Below are positions 9,801 to 23,700 of a stretch of DNA of 64,000 nt, in pieces. Numbering within the stretch: the first letter of the stretch is position 1; every line of letters starts with the position of its first letter. Under the pieces are notes generated by a model. That model had not been told where the DNA came from. It did not search any database and saw only the letters and a list, made by a program, of their open reading frames with translations. The DNA comes from Salticus scenicus (Eukaryota > Arthropoda > Arachnida > Araneae > Salticidae). The position numbers and the translations under genes are program-made. Location of the stretch: assembly GCA_963930645.1 (NCBI GenBank), contig CAWVNO010002560.1:124001-188000 (forward strand). The letters are read 5' to 3'.

Positions 9801-12800
9801 TTTCAATAAACAGATAGACTCTGTCATTGTGACAGAAAGTATTGAATACAAGTACAATATACTAAATTTGTGCTAGACTTTTTTTTTTTTTTTTTATCAA
9901 ATGATACATTGAATTCTAATACAAGAAGCAAAGCTATCTTTTTATGTGATTTTGTACACTTTACACTTGAAATATATTTTGAATTTGATTGTGCTGATTT
10001 TATGTAATTACTGATATTGAATTCTTTTTAGTGTGTGCTAACGGAGTATGCTTCTTATGGCCAGTCTATGACTATTGTTCCTATTTATGATACATTAGGT
10101 CCCAAGGCATTTACTTTAATTGTGAATGAAGGTAAATTATACAAACATTTGAATTTTCTTTTTTTTCTAATATTGTATTTGCTATCAAGTACTTTGTTTT
10201 CATAATTTTTTTAGATGCAAGTTTTAGTGATTTTGTTTATTAGTGTGCTAGGCATCTCTATGTATGAAAGATAGAAAGAATTAAGATTTTAAATTATTAT
10301 TTTATTCTAATATTGTAGGATAATCTAAAGAAAATCCCATTCAAAATTTATTAAATAATTCTGAAATTTTCCTTGTAAAGTGTGTTTTACTGTAAGCCAC
10401 TTTTATAATACAAAAGTAAAAAAAAAAAAAAAAAGAAGGAATTTTACTATAAAAGTTGCTGAATAGTATGCAATTATTCTCTTTTTCTGGTAAAATAATA
10501 TATATTAACCCTGGATTTCTGAGGCTGAACTAAATTGTCAATCATAAAGTTAATTACCCATAAAAATGTGTAGGAAGAGAAGAGATTAGGTCCTCTAGCA
10601 ATTCATGCCAAAATTAGAAATATATAAGAAGCTGCATGTGAAAATCTGTATCTTTTTGAGTGTAGCTTTTGTTAAACAAACCCAAGCCAAATTCTACCCC
10701 GAGACAGAGTCTAGAATCAACATTAAGATTGTAATCATATGAATGCTGCTGGGCTATCCCATCCAAATGCTCAGTGTGTGTTTTATCAGCCTGACTATAT
10801 GGAATAAACTGTAGCATGTTTCAAAGAGCATGCAATAAACTACTTCATGTTTGCTAATCAACTGGATTTTTTACTTGAGAGACAACACTTAGAGATACAA
10901 CTTGTCAGTAATATCACATTACATGTATATATTTCATTTATGTTTATGTACAAAATTATTGTTATTTTCTGGGTTCTTAGTTACTTTATTCTTCATGAAA
11001 TATGACCAAAATCTATTTATTTTATTTTGGGAATATTTAAAAATTTTGTTTTAAATTCAAGGATAAAAAATGGCGCATATTTTTAAATATATTTTTAATC
11101 AAAGATTATATTTTAAGATGTTTATTTAAACTTTAAGAATAGTTTTTTTTAGAAATCATTTAATAAAATCCCTGATTAGTGGAATCCCCCTCCCCTCTAT
11201 TCATGTATGTAATTAAATATTGCTGAATTCTTAAGTGTAATGTTGATTGCTTTCAGCTGAAATTTCAATTGTGGTTTGTGACAAAGAAGAGCGATCACTT
11301 GCTCTTATGAATGATATCAATGAGATGCCAACATTAAAGCTTATTGTCCAGGTAGAACCTATTTCGGAGCAAGCCAAAAGAAAAGCTAACGAGTTAAAAC
11401 TGGATTTATTATCTTTCACAGAAATGGAGGTTAGCTATTTCTGTCCTTATTTCTACTTTACAACAATTTTATTTTAATTTCAACATTTAAATATTTATTT
11501 TTCTAAACCCAAGTTACTGTAACTGTATTCAAGTATATTACATTACTTTTTATTAATTGAATTTTTATTGAGGTGTATGTTTTATTTGTGAATTCTTCCC
11601 TCTCTTCTCTTTTAAAAAGCTCAAGTCTTTTCTATGTCTCGCTTATCAAAAATTTATTTATTATTAACAAATCTTTTCTCATTTTCTGTCTTTATGCTTA
11701 AAGAGCCTTAAAAACATTTCTAATTATGGCTAATAATTCTATGATCTAATATTTCAGACGAAAAACAGTGAAATTAGTTATGTTAAGTGTTATCTTAAAA
11801 TCAAGTCTTTATGTTTTATATTAACCATGTACTTTTTTGTTGTGTTTAATTGTAAAAGCACTGTTAATATATAATTTAATATAATAATAATATAATTTAT
11901 ACATATTTTTAAAATATTAAAATATTGTATCCATAAAATAATTTAATCCTTTTTAAATGAATTTTAAAAATTAGGTAGGCCACATTTTGTATATATAATG
12001 TGTATGTATATATACATTCACATACTAGGTTACCGATGCCCTTGATTTTGCATTAACTAATTTTAAATAGACATTTTGTCATAAAATAACCATATGTTTG
12101 TAAGAAGTATATTTTAAAAAAGAATGGTGTAGTACTTGAAAAAAGTGGGATCGTGGAAATCCTAATATATATATATATATAGCTCATCTTATATACTACA
12201 AAAAATAAATATACCCCACAAGTATCATATCTGCTAATATCATTTTCTTATAGAAGAGCGAGAACGAATTTTATTAACTTTTATGCTGTTAACAGAAGGT
12301 AGCATTGCATAAAATTCTGAATTCCATCGTGAATCACAAAACTTTGTTGTGTGGGTAGGGCCCACCAGCGGCCGAGCAGTTCTGCGCTCAAAGCTGGTAG
12401 ATGGGAGGTGCCGGGTTCGATCCCAGGTCGCGCTCATCGACCTAGCCGTTCGGAGTTTTCCATGGTTTCCTCCGAAACTTGCGTAAATACGGGCTAGGAC
12501 CCCTTAGAAAGACCCCCACGGAGGGCATTCCCCCTCTAGGCCTAGGACACATCAGGAGTCAATCGGCCATAAATCCTACAACCAACCTTTGTTGTGTGGG
12601 CCAATTTTGGCCCAGTGAGCGGCAGAGGGATACGACTGTGATAGATGATGCTCCACTATTAAGAACACTGTAAAAAATGCATAACTATTAAAATGCAAAT
12701 AAAGCCACAAGGGGAAAAAATGCAGCACTAAAATTATTTTCCATTTTCTGCTTCTGAAAACTACTTTTAAAGCCAAAAACTGCTGGGTTGCCACAGATAA

Positions 12801-15800
12801 AAAGTTATTAAGTTTGTTTTTTCTCTTTGTTAGATTTTTTTTTTTTTTTTTTGAACAGATAAAAAATTTTAGTAAACCTAATTTTCAGCTCAAATTTTGT
12901 AGTTTTTAGCCACCCCAGCTTTTTGCCGCCCTGGACAACCACCCTGGTGCCCCCCCCCCCCCCAAGCATGGCCCTGTAATTAATGCCTCATAACTAAATG
13001 CAAAACTAGTGTACAAACGATAAATAGACAATAAGACTTCTTCACACACTATAAATTTTAAGCCAGCACAATGGGTTTCGAAAGGACATAGCCTTCCTTC
13101 ATCAGGTGCAAAAAAAAACATGTGCTACTGCCTTGGAGACAAAAGCAAGACTCAATGATGCACCTGATGAAGGAAGGCTACGTCCTTTCGAAACCGGTTG
13201 TGCTGGCTTACAATTTATGGTGTGTGAAGAAGTCTTATTGTCTATTTAATGCCTCATAGTTAATGTTTAATAATTCCACATTTTAAGAACTGTTCATAGG
13301 TTTATGTTTTGTGTATTTATAGAAATTAAATCATTTGTAAAAGATGTATATCTAAATTTTATAATTATCAAATAGTAAAAAAATATTTATTTTTAATTTA
13401 GAAAAATTAATTTAAAAAGATGATTATTTAAATGTATTTGAATTAATATTGACTTGATTTATAATAACAACATTCTTCTTTTAGGAAATTGGAAAGGCTA
13501 ATCCACAGAAAATAATTGTAAGTATGCGGTTTTTCCATATTTCGCTCAATTTTTCTGTCATTTTCTTTTAAAGTGAACTGAAAAAATTCTGTGGTTAAAA
13601 TTAATTAAAAATGTTTTGCTATTGTCGTAATTGCCAAGTACTCTGATTTTCATCAGTGTGCTCTGTTAATTTGAAAATTATCGCAAAACTCAGATCCTTC
13701 AAACTTGACATTTATTTATTTTCTTTTTTATTTCTGTCATTTCTGTTTTATCTCATTTTATTTTCTTTTTCTTTATATACATTTTCTGAATTCATTCTTT
13801 CTGCTGAATAAAAATGCAAAAAAATTCAGAAATATCACTTCCGTTTTTGCAGATGTATAATTTTTTTCCCTCTCTGATCCTGAATAACTCTGCTTTTTAT
13901 GAAGTGGGAGAGATGGGAGGTAAAGTGAGGGTAACCTGGCGCACTTTAGAAAATAGAAATTGAGGGGAAAAAAGCTAAAAATCCATAGAAAAAGTATAGG
14001 TTGAAAACGAAAAAAAATCAATGTTAAGTGTGTTTAAAAAAGAAAAAGAAACAGCTAACATCAGAAGGATTAAAAGGACAAAATTGACTAGAAAAAGACA
14101 TTAAAGAGTTGGAATGGGTGGGTTGGGGCATTAAAGCTATCATCGAGTGTTTAATATGCCTCTTATTATGTGGGAACGGGATGATTTTATAAATTTAAAA
14201 AGTATTCTCAAAAGTATTCTCACTCATTTGCAGAGTCTCAGGTGTCTGTCCCTATTGCCTGTGACAAAAGCTTACCAGTGGGCTTCCATTTGGGTGCTTA
14301 TCAGATGACAGTTTCGAAACGGACAGTATCGAAAAAAATTGAAGTAGCCATTTTATATTTGAATCCCAGTTACATATGAACAGCACTATACGTAGTGTAC
14401 ATAATATTTTCTTTCATGTAATTTTCTATATTTATTTGATTTATTCGATCAACCATAAAATGACAACAATTTCACACCAAATATAATATTACAATGTGCT
14501 ATGATCGGCTTCGTCTATCGCATGAGACAATTTTTGTGGTTATAATAGTAGCTGAGTTAGTTAATAGTAGTTGGTATATAGAAAAATAATGAAATATGTA
14601 AACCTGATCATGGTACAACCATAATGTAGCTCCCCTTGGCGACTTTTGAATTTTTATCGTCACTTTAGACAAAAATACATAATTTATGTTATTATTATTA
14701 TTTTTCTTTTTTTTTTTTTTTGTTTCTTTCTTTTCTTTTTGTTTTCATTTCCTTTCTTTTCTTTTTTTCAATATTTTATAATTTATTTATATTTTTTATG
14801 TGCTACTTGGCTTAAAGTGGCTTTTACGAAAGTGGAGTCCTTGGCGAAAAATGTCCGATCTATTTCAGCTTCAAAATTTTAAAAATTTTCCAGGATTATC
14901 AATAAGTAAAGCTCTTTAATGTAATGCTGAATTAGCTTTTGTGCCAAACGCGATTCATCCGTGCCAAAAACATACTATTTAAACAAAAGGGGAAAAAAAT
15001 CTAAAATTGAGGTGTATTATTATTATTATTATTATTATTATTTTTTTTTTTTTTACTCCATTTTCATATTTTAATTTTTTCATGTGCAGGAGCAGATTTA
15101 ATATTTAATATATATATATACTAGCAGACCCGGCCACGCGTTGCTGTGACTAAGTTATACGTTGAATTATACGGCTGTAAACTATTTAGTACAGTCAAAT
15201 TATTATTTACGAACAAAGACGAAAACGTTGTAGCCGATGTAAAAACCCACAGGGTTGAGATTTGAAACTTAGGTCAAAATTTGGAAGCGATTGATAAAAA
15301 TTTTCGTAGTGTTGATATTAAGCACAAATTAATTTTATTGTAGGGTCCTATAAATTTTAATGGAGAAGTGATATATATTATTTCTAATGCTACTTTGGAT
15401 AAAATTGCTAAAATGACTAATATATAAATTAAATTCTATTAAAATTCTATTAAAATAAAAGTATAAAAGAAACAGACGATTTTAAAATCAATTTTTATGG
15501 AGGAGTGAAATATAATATATGCTATAATGGATAATTTTACTGTAAAATGACCTCATCATTTTAAATATTTTAAAGAGGGCAACAGCTGTAGTTATAAAAA
15601 GGAAAACAATAAGGCTAAACCAGAAAAATAAGTAAATTTGATAAATATTTTAAAACTTTAAAATTGGAAATCTTATGAAATATTGGACATTTAAAGTAAA
15701 TACATGTATCATTTTAAATAGAAAAAGATTTTGGAAAAGTTTAGTGTATTTTAACGAAGTGATGAGAAGTTTTTGAGTATGTTAAAATTTTAATAGTAAA

Positions 15801-18800
15801 TTCAAGTTAATAAAGATGGGAAACATTGAGGATTAAGATAAGAATAATTATAAGATTAAAAAAAAAAAAAAAAAACTTTTTATATACCATGCTTTTAAAT
15901 TTTAATATACTAATAATATACTAATTAAAAGGAAAATGATAAATATTCTATCATAGTTTGAAGTCAAATTTGTTTTCAAATGTCTAAATAAAATATCTGA
16001 TGTAAGATACTAATATTTTGCAGCGGAATAGATTTCATTTCTGTCATCCTTGGCGAAAAAAAAAAGAATATCGCCAAATTATCTGGCGAAAATATTTAAT
16101 TCCTTTCAAAAATCATGGTTATTTTAACAACTTATATTAAAAGAGTAATGAATAATATGAAACAATATTTCGTACAATACATATTACATGTCATACATAC
16201 GTACAATGAATAATACATATTACATTTCGTACAATGCATACATCTGGCATGTATATTTTCGTGTTACGCTTTTGATCGCCAAATAATAATAATAATAATA
16301 ATAAAAGCCAAGGGCGACAGAGTTTTGAAATTTAAAATTAAAATTTTGTCAATTTGACAGCAAAATAATTCAATCTAACACCCGCGATAACTAATACATA
16401 TCTATACCCAAATATAAGGATTAAAATCGGGAAATAAATTTCCTCGACTTTTAATAATTTCTTACAAAAAATCCAGTGGGCAATTAACATAGGAAATCTT
16501 TTTCTTGGCTGCACAGACGGTCAGTGAGTCACACTTCGCTTGCGTATAGAACTCATAGATATAGTATAGCATATATAGAATAGAGTAATCATTGGGGAGA
16601 AAAAAGTTATTCCTTTTCATTTGGGAAAAGACGACGTTTTTACCAAAATATGGCCGTCTTTCCCCGAGTGAATACACACGGGAATACATACTAATATTTT
16701 AGCAAATAAAATTTATGAATAATTTATTTGCTAAAGGGGAATGGAAGACTCCAGATACAGTTTCAAATTCATATTTCTTTCTTTCTTTCTTTTTTTTTTT
16801 TTCAATACCACTTAATGGCTGTTTCCAAAACTTTTATTTATTTATTTTTTTTTTTTCGGCATCAAAAATCTTTGTACGATAACATGGGGATGAGAGATCT
16901 ATATATATTACTATATCTATGATAGAACTACATTAGCACTTTATCAATGTGTATAAAATCTTTAAATTGATTATGACGTCAATTTTCGTGAGATGCATAA
17001 TTTAACTTTTTATAATTTTTTAACGTTCACGTTTGATTAAATGTATTTATTTTTATGTCGAAAGAAAATAAACTCGTTTTTTTTTTTTTTTTTTTTTTTT
17101 TTGGCAACAATTAAATTAATGGAACTCACAGATATTTTGGAGCAACTTTAATAAAGGTCTATAATTAACAAATAATTGCAATAAAACAATATTGTGACAA
17201 TAAATTGAGATAAAAACTATCCTATCTCTCAAGTTGGACCAAACTGCACACAGTGTGCAAAATTTCATTAAAATCGGTTCCTTAGTTTAGGAGTTTACCC
17301 CGGACAAACATCGTGACACGTAATTTATATATATATACAGATATATATATTTTTTTTTTTCACGTGAAAGCATATTTCATTTTATGTTGAAAAAAAAAAA
17401 AGATTAGTTCTTTTTGGCAACAATTAAAAATTTAAATGTCCATTTTTAAAGCTTTTACCAGCTTATTATTTTCACATTTTAATTAATTTCAAAAAATCTA
17501 ATCCAAATTTCATTACAAATAAGGTACCAAATGAAAGGGCATTTTTTCTGAATCCAACGGTTTAATTAACTTATCGATAAGACAATTAGATTTTTAAAAA
17601 TTAACTAAAGTATGAAAAGCTGGTGGCAACTTGCGTCCACACACAGACAAACAGACTCAAAAATCTCTGAGCCATTTATTATATATAGAGATCTACAAAG
17701 ACAAATCTTTGTTGCATGAGTCAGAATTATAATATATTACAATAAAATTTGTAATAACTTATAAACAATATAAATAACACATTGTAAAAGAAAAAATGCC
17801 TGGAAAGAAGATCTTGAAACTAATTTTAGAAAAACGTTTTGAGTACAATTATCTTAGAACTTGCCTCAGGTAAATATATATATATGGCTTCTACTATGCT
17901 TAATAGATCATCTTTATTATATATATATATATACACACAGTTGAGGATCTATAATCTGCATACCCATAATTCGCAATTGTCTATAATCCACACTCACTTT
18001 GCAAATGTAAACAAAAGATTTTGGAGTAACGAAAATCCAATATTTTGGATGTATATGAGAAAATATGATGTTAATTCACATACTAAAATGAAAAAAAAAA
18101 AAAAAAAAAAAAAAAAAATGAGTGTAAAACTTAATTTAGATATACATAATTAATTTTAAAAGGAAATATATATACTTTTGTTGACTTATACTTTTTCAGT
18201 GAATCTGAATATTGTCTGAATAATATTCAATTACTGATCAAATAAAACACATGCAAGTGCAGTTTTTTAACTCCTGCCAGTAACAGCATTGCTCATTGGT
18301 TGGCAAAAAATAGCATATGCGTTGGTGGGATTGTGTATTTTCACAGATGTTTAAGGACCATTAGTGTAACTGTTCTTTTTAGGGTGGTATTTCAAAAATA
18401 CGCAAAACTATTTAAGGAAAAATTTATACCAGCATTTGTTTTGAAGATAAGATCTGCAATGCAGTCATTAAAAAGTGCATCAAACTACTCACATTGCAAG
18501 TATCTGGCTGCATCCTGTTAATCACAGTCCAGAAGTACGAGTACTTTTTTTTAAAAATGAACTACTCATTCAAGGGTTTAAATTATACATTGCTTCTACT
18601 TCATTAAATAAATTTTATTGTTTTATATATTTATTAGTATTTACCTTCATTACATTATATAAAAACAAACAATTCTAATTCTATCTTCATTAAATAAAGT
18701 TTATTGTTTTATGTGCCTTATACTAATTTATATAGCGAGGAAATGGCATCATTGATCTATAATTTGCAAAAATGTATAATCCACACAAGTTCTAGAACCA

Positions 18801-20569
18801 AGGTGTGCTGATTAAAGATCTTCAACTGTATATATATATATATTAAATTTTTTATTGCTGTTTATTTGATCATTATTTGATAGTTTCATTTTTTAAAGAA
18901 ATCTGGGTTCAAACATGTAAATGTAAATTATATATGGGAATTTTATTTAAAATTTTCGTATCATAATAGTTGCTCCATTTTTTTTTTCTTCTTTGCTTCA
19001 ATTTTTTAAGTTTCTTGCTCTTAAATTTTTAGTAATGAGGTTGGCAGCTCTGTATTGCTTTTAGTAGCATTGTAAGTCATCAAGTTGTTAATAGCGTTAT
19101 TCACAAATCAGTTTTTTATAAATAACTTCATGACATTTTTAAAAGTTAATTTATTAATTATAAAATTTTAAGTCATAAATCCATTCTTTATTATCTGATT
19201 AGTAATTGTCTGCCATATAAAGCAATTGCTAAACAGAAAGAATTTTTTAAATGCAGTAATATTTCTGCCATAGATTCTCCCAAATAAGGCATTTCTATTT
19301 ATTTATTTTAATTTAATTTAATTTAATTTTATATTATTTTTTGTGGGAATTCTAATTTTTTTCTCTACAGATTTTCAATTCCAACATTTTTATATTAATA
19401 TGTTTTTGGAACTTGTAAAATAAATAAATAAATAAAACCCTGTTTTGGAAGGAAGGGGGGGGGGGGGTCGACATTATTGTATTATGTTACATTGGCTTAT
19501 ACAACCTTGTTTATAAATGGCAGAAGAAATATATATTTCTTATGAAAAAGTTTTTTAGTTATTAAATATTGATATATTTTTGTTATATGGACCAGTCATA
19601 GGACAAATCAATTAACTCCATTAAACAAAAAGTAAATTGATGTTGTGAAATTTTCACTATATTTATTCATTTTCTGTTTTATGGTGTTAATCAATTTGTC
19701 CTGTGAATAGCTCATATAATGAGCAAATTTGTCTTGCGTAAGATATCTATTAAAGTGTTTATCAAATTTAGCCAATAAATGATTTTACTGTTTCTCTCGA
19801 TTTAAGTAGTCTAAAAAGAAGAATTTTAAACTTGCTTTAATTGACGTTGGATATTTTCAGGCATCTTGGAAAAAGATGTTTAATGAAATACTTGAAGATA
19901 ATCAATTGACTAGATGAAACCATGAGTTTAGCATATACCAATTGTCCACAGACCTGTTACTGTTTAAGTGTCTGCATTGCAAACTTCAATATGCTATCTT
20001 TTACATGCTCTGCCCTCCATCCCCATATTCTTATATAACAGCTTATTTTTTACTTCCTAACTGGCCTCAAAAACAGAAAATTGTACAATTTTCTGTTTAA
20101 TTTTTATCAAATAGTGATGAATGAGGGGAAAAAAAATCTTGTTGATACTTCAGCATTTATGTTTAGTATATTTAGTTTATTATGTATAGTATATAGATAA
20201 CATTTTATTACTGTGCATTCTTTGTTACATAAAATAAATCTTTTTAATGCATTAAGTACATGGGAAACAACAATTAACTGCAAGTAAGAATTTTCAATTT
20301 TGAGAAAGAACTGTAAAGTTGATTTTACTTTTACTAATGCAATCAATATATTTTATGTTCTTTTTTTTTTAAATAAATGTTATTGTCTTTCTTTTTAATA
20401 GCCTCCTAAACCAGAATCTCTAGCAACAATTTGTTATACTAGTGGTACAACTGGAAGCCCCAAAGGAGTTATGTTAACTCATGCCAGCATTATTGCAAAT
20501 GTCAGTGCTGTCATGTTGCAATTGGTTAGTATATATATAATATATATTTCATTCATATTAATTAAATTT

Positions 20570-20618
<49 letters not shown>

Positions 20619-20740
20619 GCTGTTTCACATAATTGAGGGTTCTAACATCTTTATTCATCATTTTGTAGATTTGTTAAAATTTTTTGTGTTAAACTTCATT
20701 TTTAACACTTAACATTGTGTACTAAAGCTTGAACCTCTCC

Positions 20741-20774
<34 letters not shown>

Positions 20775-23700
20775 CTGGCTACAGCCTTTTCCAGCATGTG
20801 CCTTCTAGCAAGAGCCTTCTAGTAGAGCCTTCTTATTTCTCAAAACTCTGGTATGCATAGTGCATACCTCTTTCCCAATTTCATTAAGTTACCTTGTCTG
20901 ACAGTGCTAGTATCAGGGTTGTTGATTTCTTTTATTAAAAAAAAAAAAAAAATCGATTTTTTTTTTATTTAAATCAAGATTTATTTGATTTTAATGATTT
21001 TTATTATGTATTCATACATTATTGTACAACATTTGTATTTTATTATGTGTATGTGTGTGTGTGTGTATATATATATATGCACAATATCCACACTATAAAT
21101 CATTTTACTTAAATTATAAAAATATAAATAGTATTCTATTCCCATAGAAAAAATCAATGTAGGTATTTATTATCAACTAGCAAAGCCCTGGTTCATGAAC
21201 GAACCGAATTCCGAATGCGGGAAAAATTTCAAAATGAAACTCGAAATGTACAAAACTTGGCCTGGTGCTGCCTGCATGCCAATAGATCAAAGTTGTTAAC
21301 AAAGCCATTTTTTAATTCATGAAATCAATGAAGGTAGTGAATCAACGGAGGTTTTTCTTGCTTTGCTGGTCACTATATTTAAAGGAAACTCTTTTCTATA
21401 TCGCTTTACAAACAAAAATAAAATTTAAAGAAATCATGAAATTGCTTTAAAGCCCGCTTTGGTTTCACGTTGGTTTATGTTATTATTTTTTGTTTGTTTC
21501 TTTTCTTTTTGTTTTCCTTTCCTTTCCATATTTTCTGAATTCAGTTCTTTGTTTTTCACTATCACAAAATTGAGCAGACGACTATTTTATTTATTTAACG
21601 TTCATTTATATTTCCATTAATTTTTGAAACTCTCATGCAACTTTATCTAAATTGTTTTTTTACCCCATTTTCTATTTTCGTTTTTTCATGTGCATGAGTA
21701 AAATATTTTATCATTTTTTATTTTTCGCACGAAAGCATATTTCATTTTATGTTTGGAAAAAGAAAAAAAAAACGTAATTTTTTTTTTTTTTTTTTTTTTT
21801 TAGTTCAATTAAAATTTTAAATGTCTACATTTAAAGCTTTTACCAGGTTATTATTTTCACATTTTAATTAGTTTTAAAAAATCTAATCAAAATTTCGCTA
21901 CAAATAAGGTACCAAATGAAAGGGACATTTTTTCTGAATCCATTGGATGCTAATCTCGTCTCATATTTGTATATCAAATGGATTCATTTCATTATTTAAT
22001 TAATCAGTATTTAGTTATGTTAAGATGTAGTATACTAAAGTAAAATAACCTTTACTGCTACATATGTATCACTGAGTAGAAAGTGTTTTGAAACAAACAT
22101 TACATTTTAATATAGTATTCTCTATGAAAGTGCCCTTTTTATAAAATAATTTGCATTTTTGGGCAAAAATGTCGTTATTCTGTAATATGCATCCTATTCT
22201 TTTTGTATTTTCTAGGGCAGCGGTCGCCAACCTTTTCGATTCCATGGACCACTAAATTCACAATTTAAAACCCCACGAACTACCAAATTCATAATTTAAA
22301 ATCCTGCGGACCACGAATATCATTAAGAAACTTAAATATATTTCTAGAATAAAAATTTAAAGAATGCCCATTTTATAAATATGAAATAAACCTATTTATA
22401 AAAGATTACAAATGTTTATTTTATTATAAGAAAAATGTAAATATTCGTAAGAAAGAAGGTTAAAGTTTGTTTGATTTTAATAAAAACAATTATAGGGAAA
22501 GAATATGGATACTTTTTTATTGCTTGCATATTGTAAGAAATAAGAAACACAGAAGAAAGATTTAACTAAAATAATAAATTGCTATTTCAATATATAAAAC
22601 TGTATTTACTAAATTTCATAGCTTGCGAAGTATTGCGCATTTGCAGAAAGCTCCTGTTGGTAGGGTAAAGTACATTCTTAAGAAGCACTGCTTGTTTGGA
22701 TGGTTCTTTGATACCTGGTTTGGAGAATGTTTGATACCTGCTTGAGTGTTTTTGACGCTCTTGTCTCGCAACCTGGAAAAAATTCAGAAAAGGAAGATAA
22801 GTTTAGAGTGATATACAAAGGAAATAAGTTCAAAACAGCCCATCAAACTTATGCTGAATTGGTGGAAACAAGAGAAACAAGCATAAAAATATCTACAATA
22901 AAACGATGCCTCAAAGTTGCTGGCTTAAAGGGCTGTGTGGCAGCAAGAAAACCACTTCTACAGAAGGTTAAGAAAGAAAGAAAGAAAAGGCTTAACTAGG
23001 CTAGAGAACACAACCACTGTAATAAGAAAGCACCCTAGAACTAGTGTTTTAAAGTAATAAGTACAAAACTTTCTATAAACACCATAAAATGCAATAAACT
23101 TACAACATTTGTTTTGCGTTGAAAAACACACTACCCTTCGTCAGGCAAACAAAGTAGGCATGAGTGCTGCAATCAAAGCAGCAACTCATGAGGTGTGGAT
23201 TGGATTGATGATGCTATTCAGTTTTTTATTTTAAATATGAAATGTTACATAAAATAAAGCATAACAGTGTTGTTGATTCTGATACTTAACCCCTTCCGAT
23301 CCAGGCTAGCTGTAGTGTAAATGTCTGAAATACCAGATTATAATTTTGAAATAGTATCGTATACTTTCTTTGGACGTATGCACGTACGTCCATGGTATTA
23401 ATGGCCATTAACACTAGGACGTACGCACGTACGTCCCTGGAGTGGAAGGGGTTAAACTTACTATAATAAGATGATTTTGTATAATCACATTTTATGTTAA
23501 ATTGAAAATATAAATTTATATTTTTAGATCAGCAGTTCTTGTACAATTTTTTTTATGTACAAAAGTACATTTCTCGAGAAAGCTACTTGTGTAAATTATT
23601 AAGAAGTTGCATTTTATTTAATGTGCTATTGCTTTATTTTAGGGAGATACGGCTCCTGGCAGTAGTGATACAATGCTTTCATTTTTGCCACTAGCCCATA

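Larger units (their letters stand above)
12980..13258. mobile_element. Small palindromic Penelope-derived element with hammerhead motifs and 13-bp TSD
   Basis: The direct repeat ttaatgcctcata occurs at 12980-12992 and 13246-13258. Between them lie two inverted arms, 12993-13110 and 13159-13245, with a 48-bp loop containing an A-run. The arms match closely (agacaataagacttcttcac, agccagcaca, and the hammerhead-like block); the left arm has about 29 extra outer bases. No protein is encoded. The layout is a miniature of the three palindromic Penelope elements in this window, so I infer a non-autonomous derivative mobilised by PLE machinery. The TSD shows that the palindrome was inserted as one unit. 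Confidence 0.75.

Noticed and set aside
11231..11419. Minus-strand open frame of 62 codons
   Set aside because: It is the antisense of ACSL exon c.
22214..22340. Complete hAT element
   Set aside because: Only one end-like sequence was found; no inverted partner or transposase.
23138..23144. Hammerhead core (CTGACGA on the minus strand)
   Set aside because: No GAAA or stem II follows, so only a weak Penelope remnant is listed.
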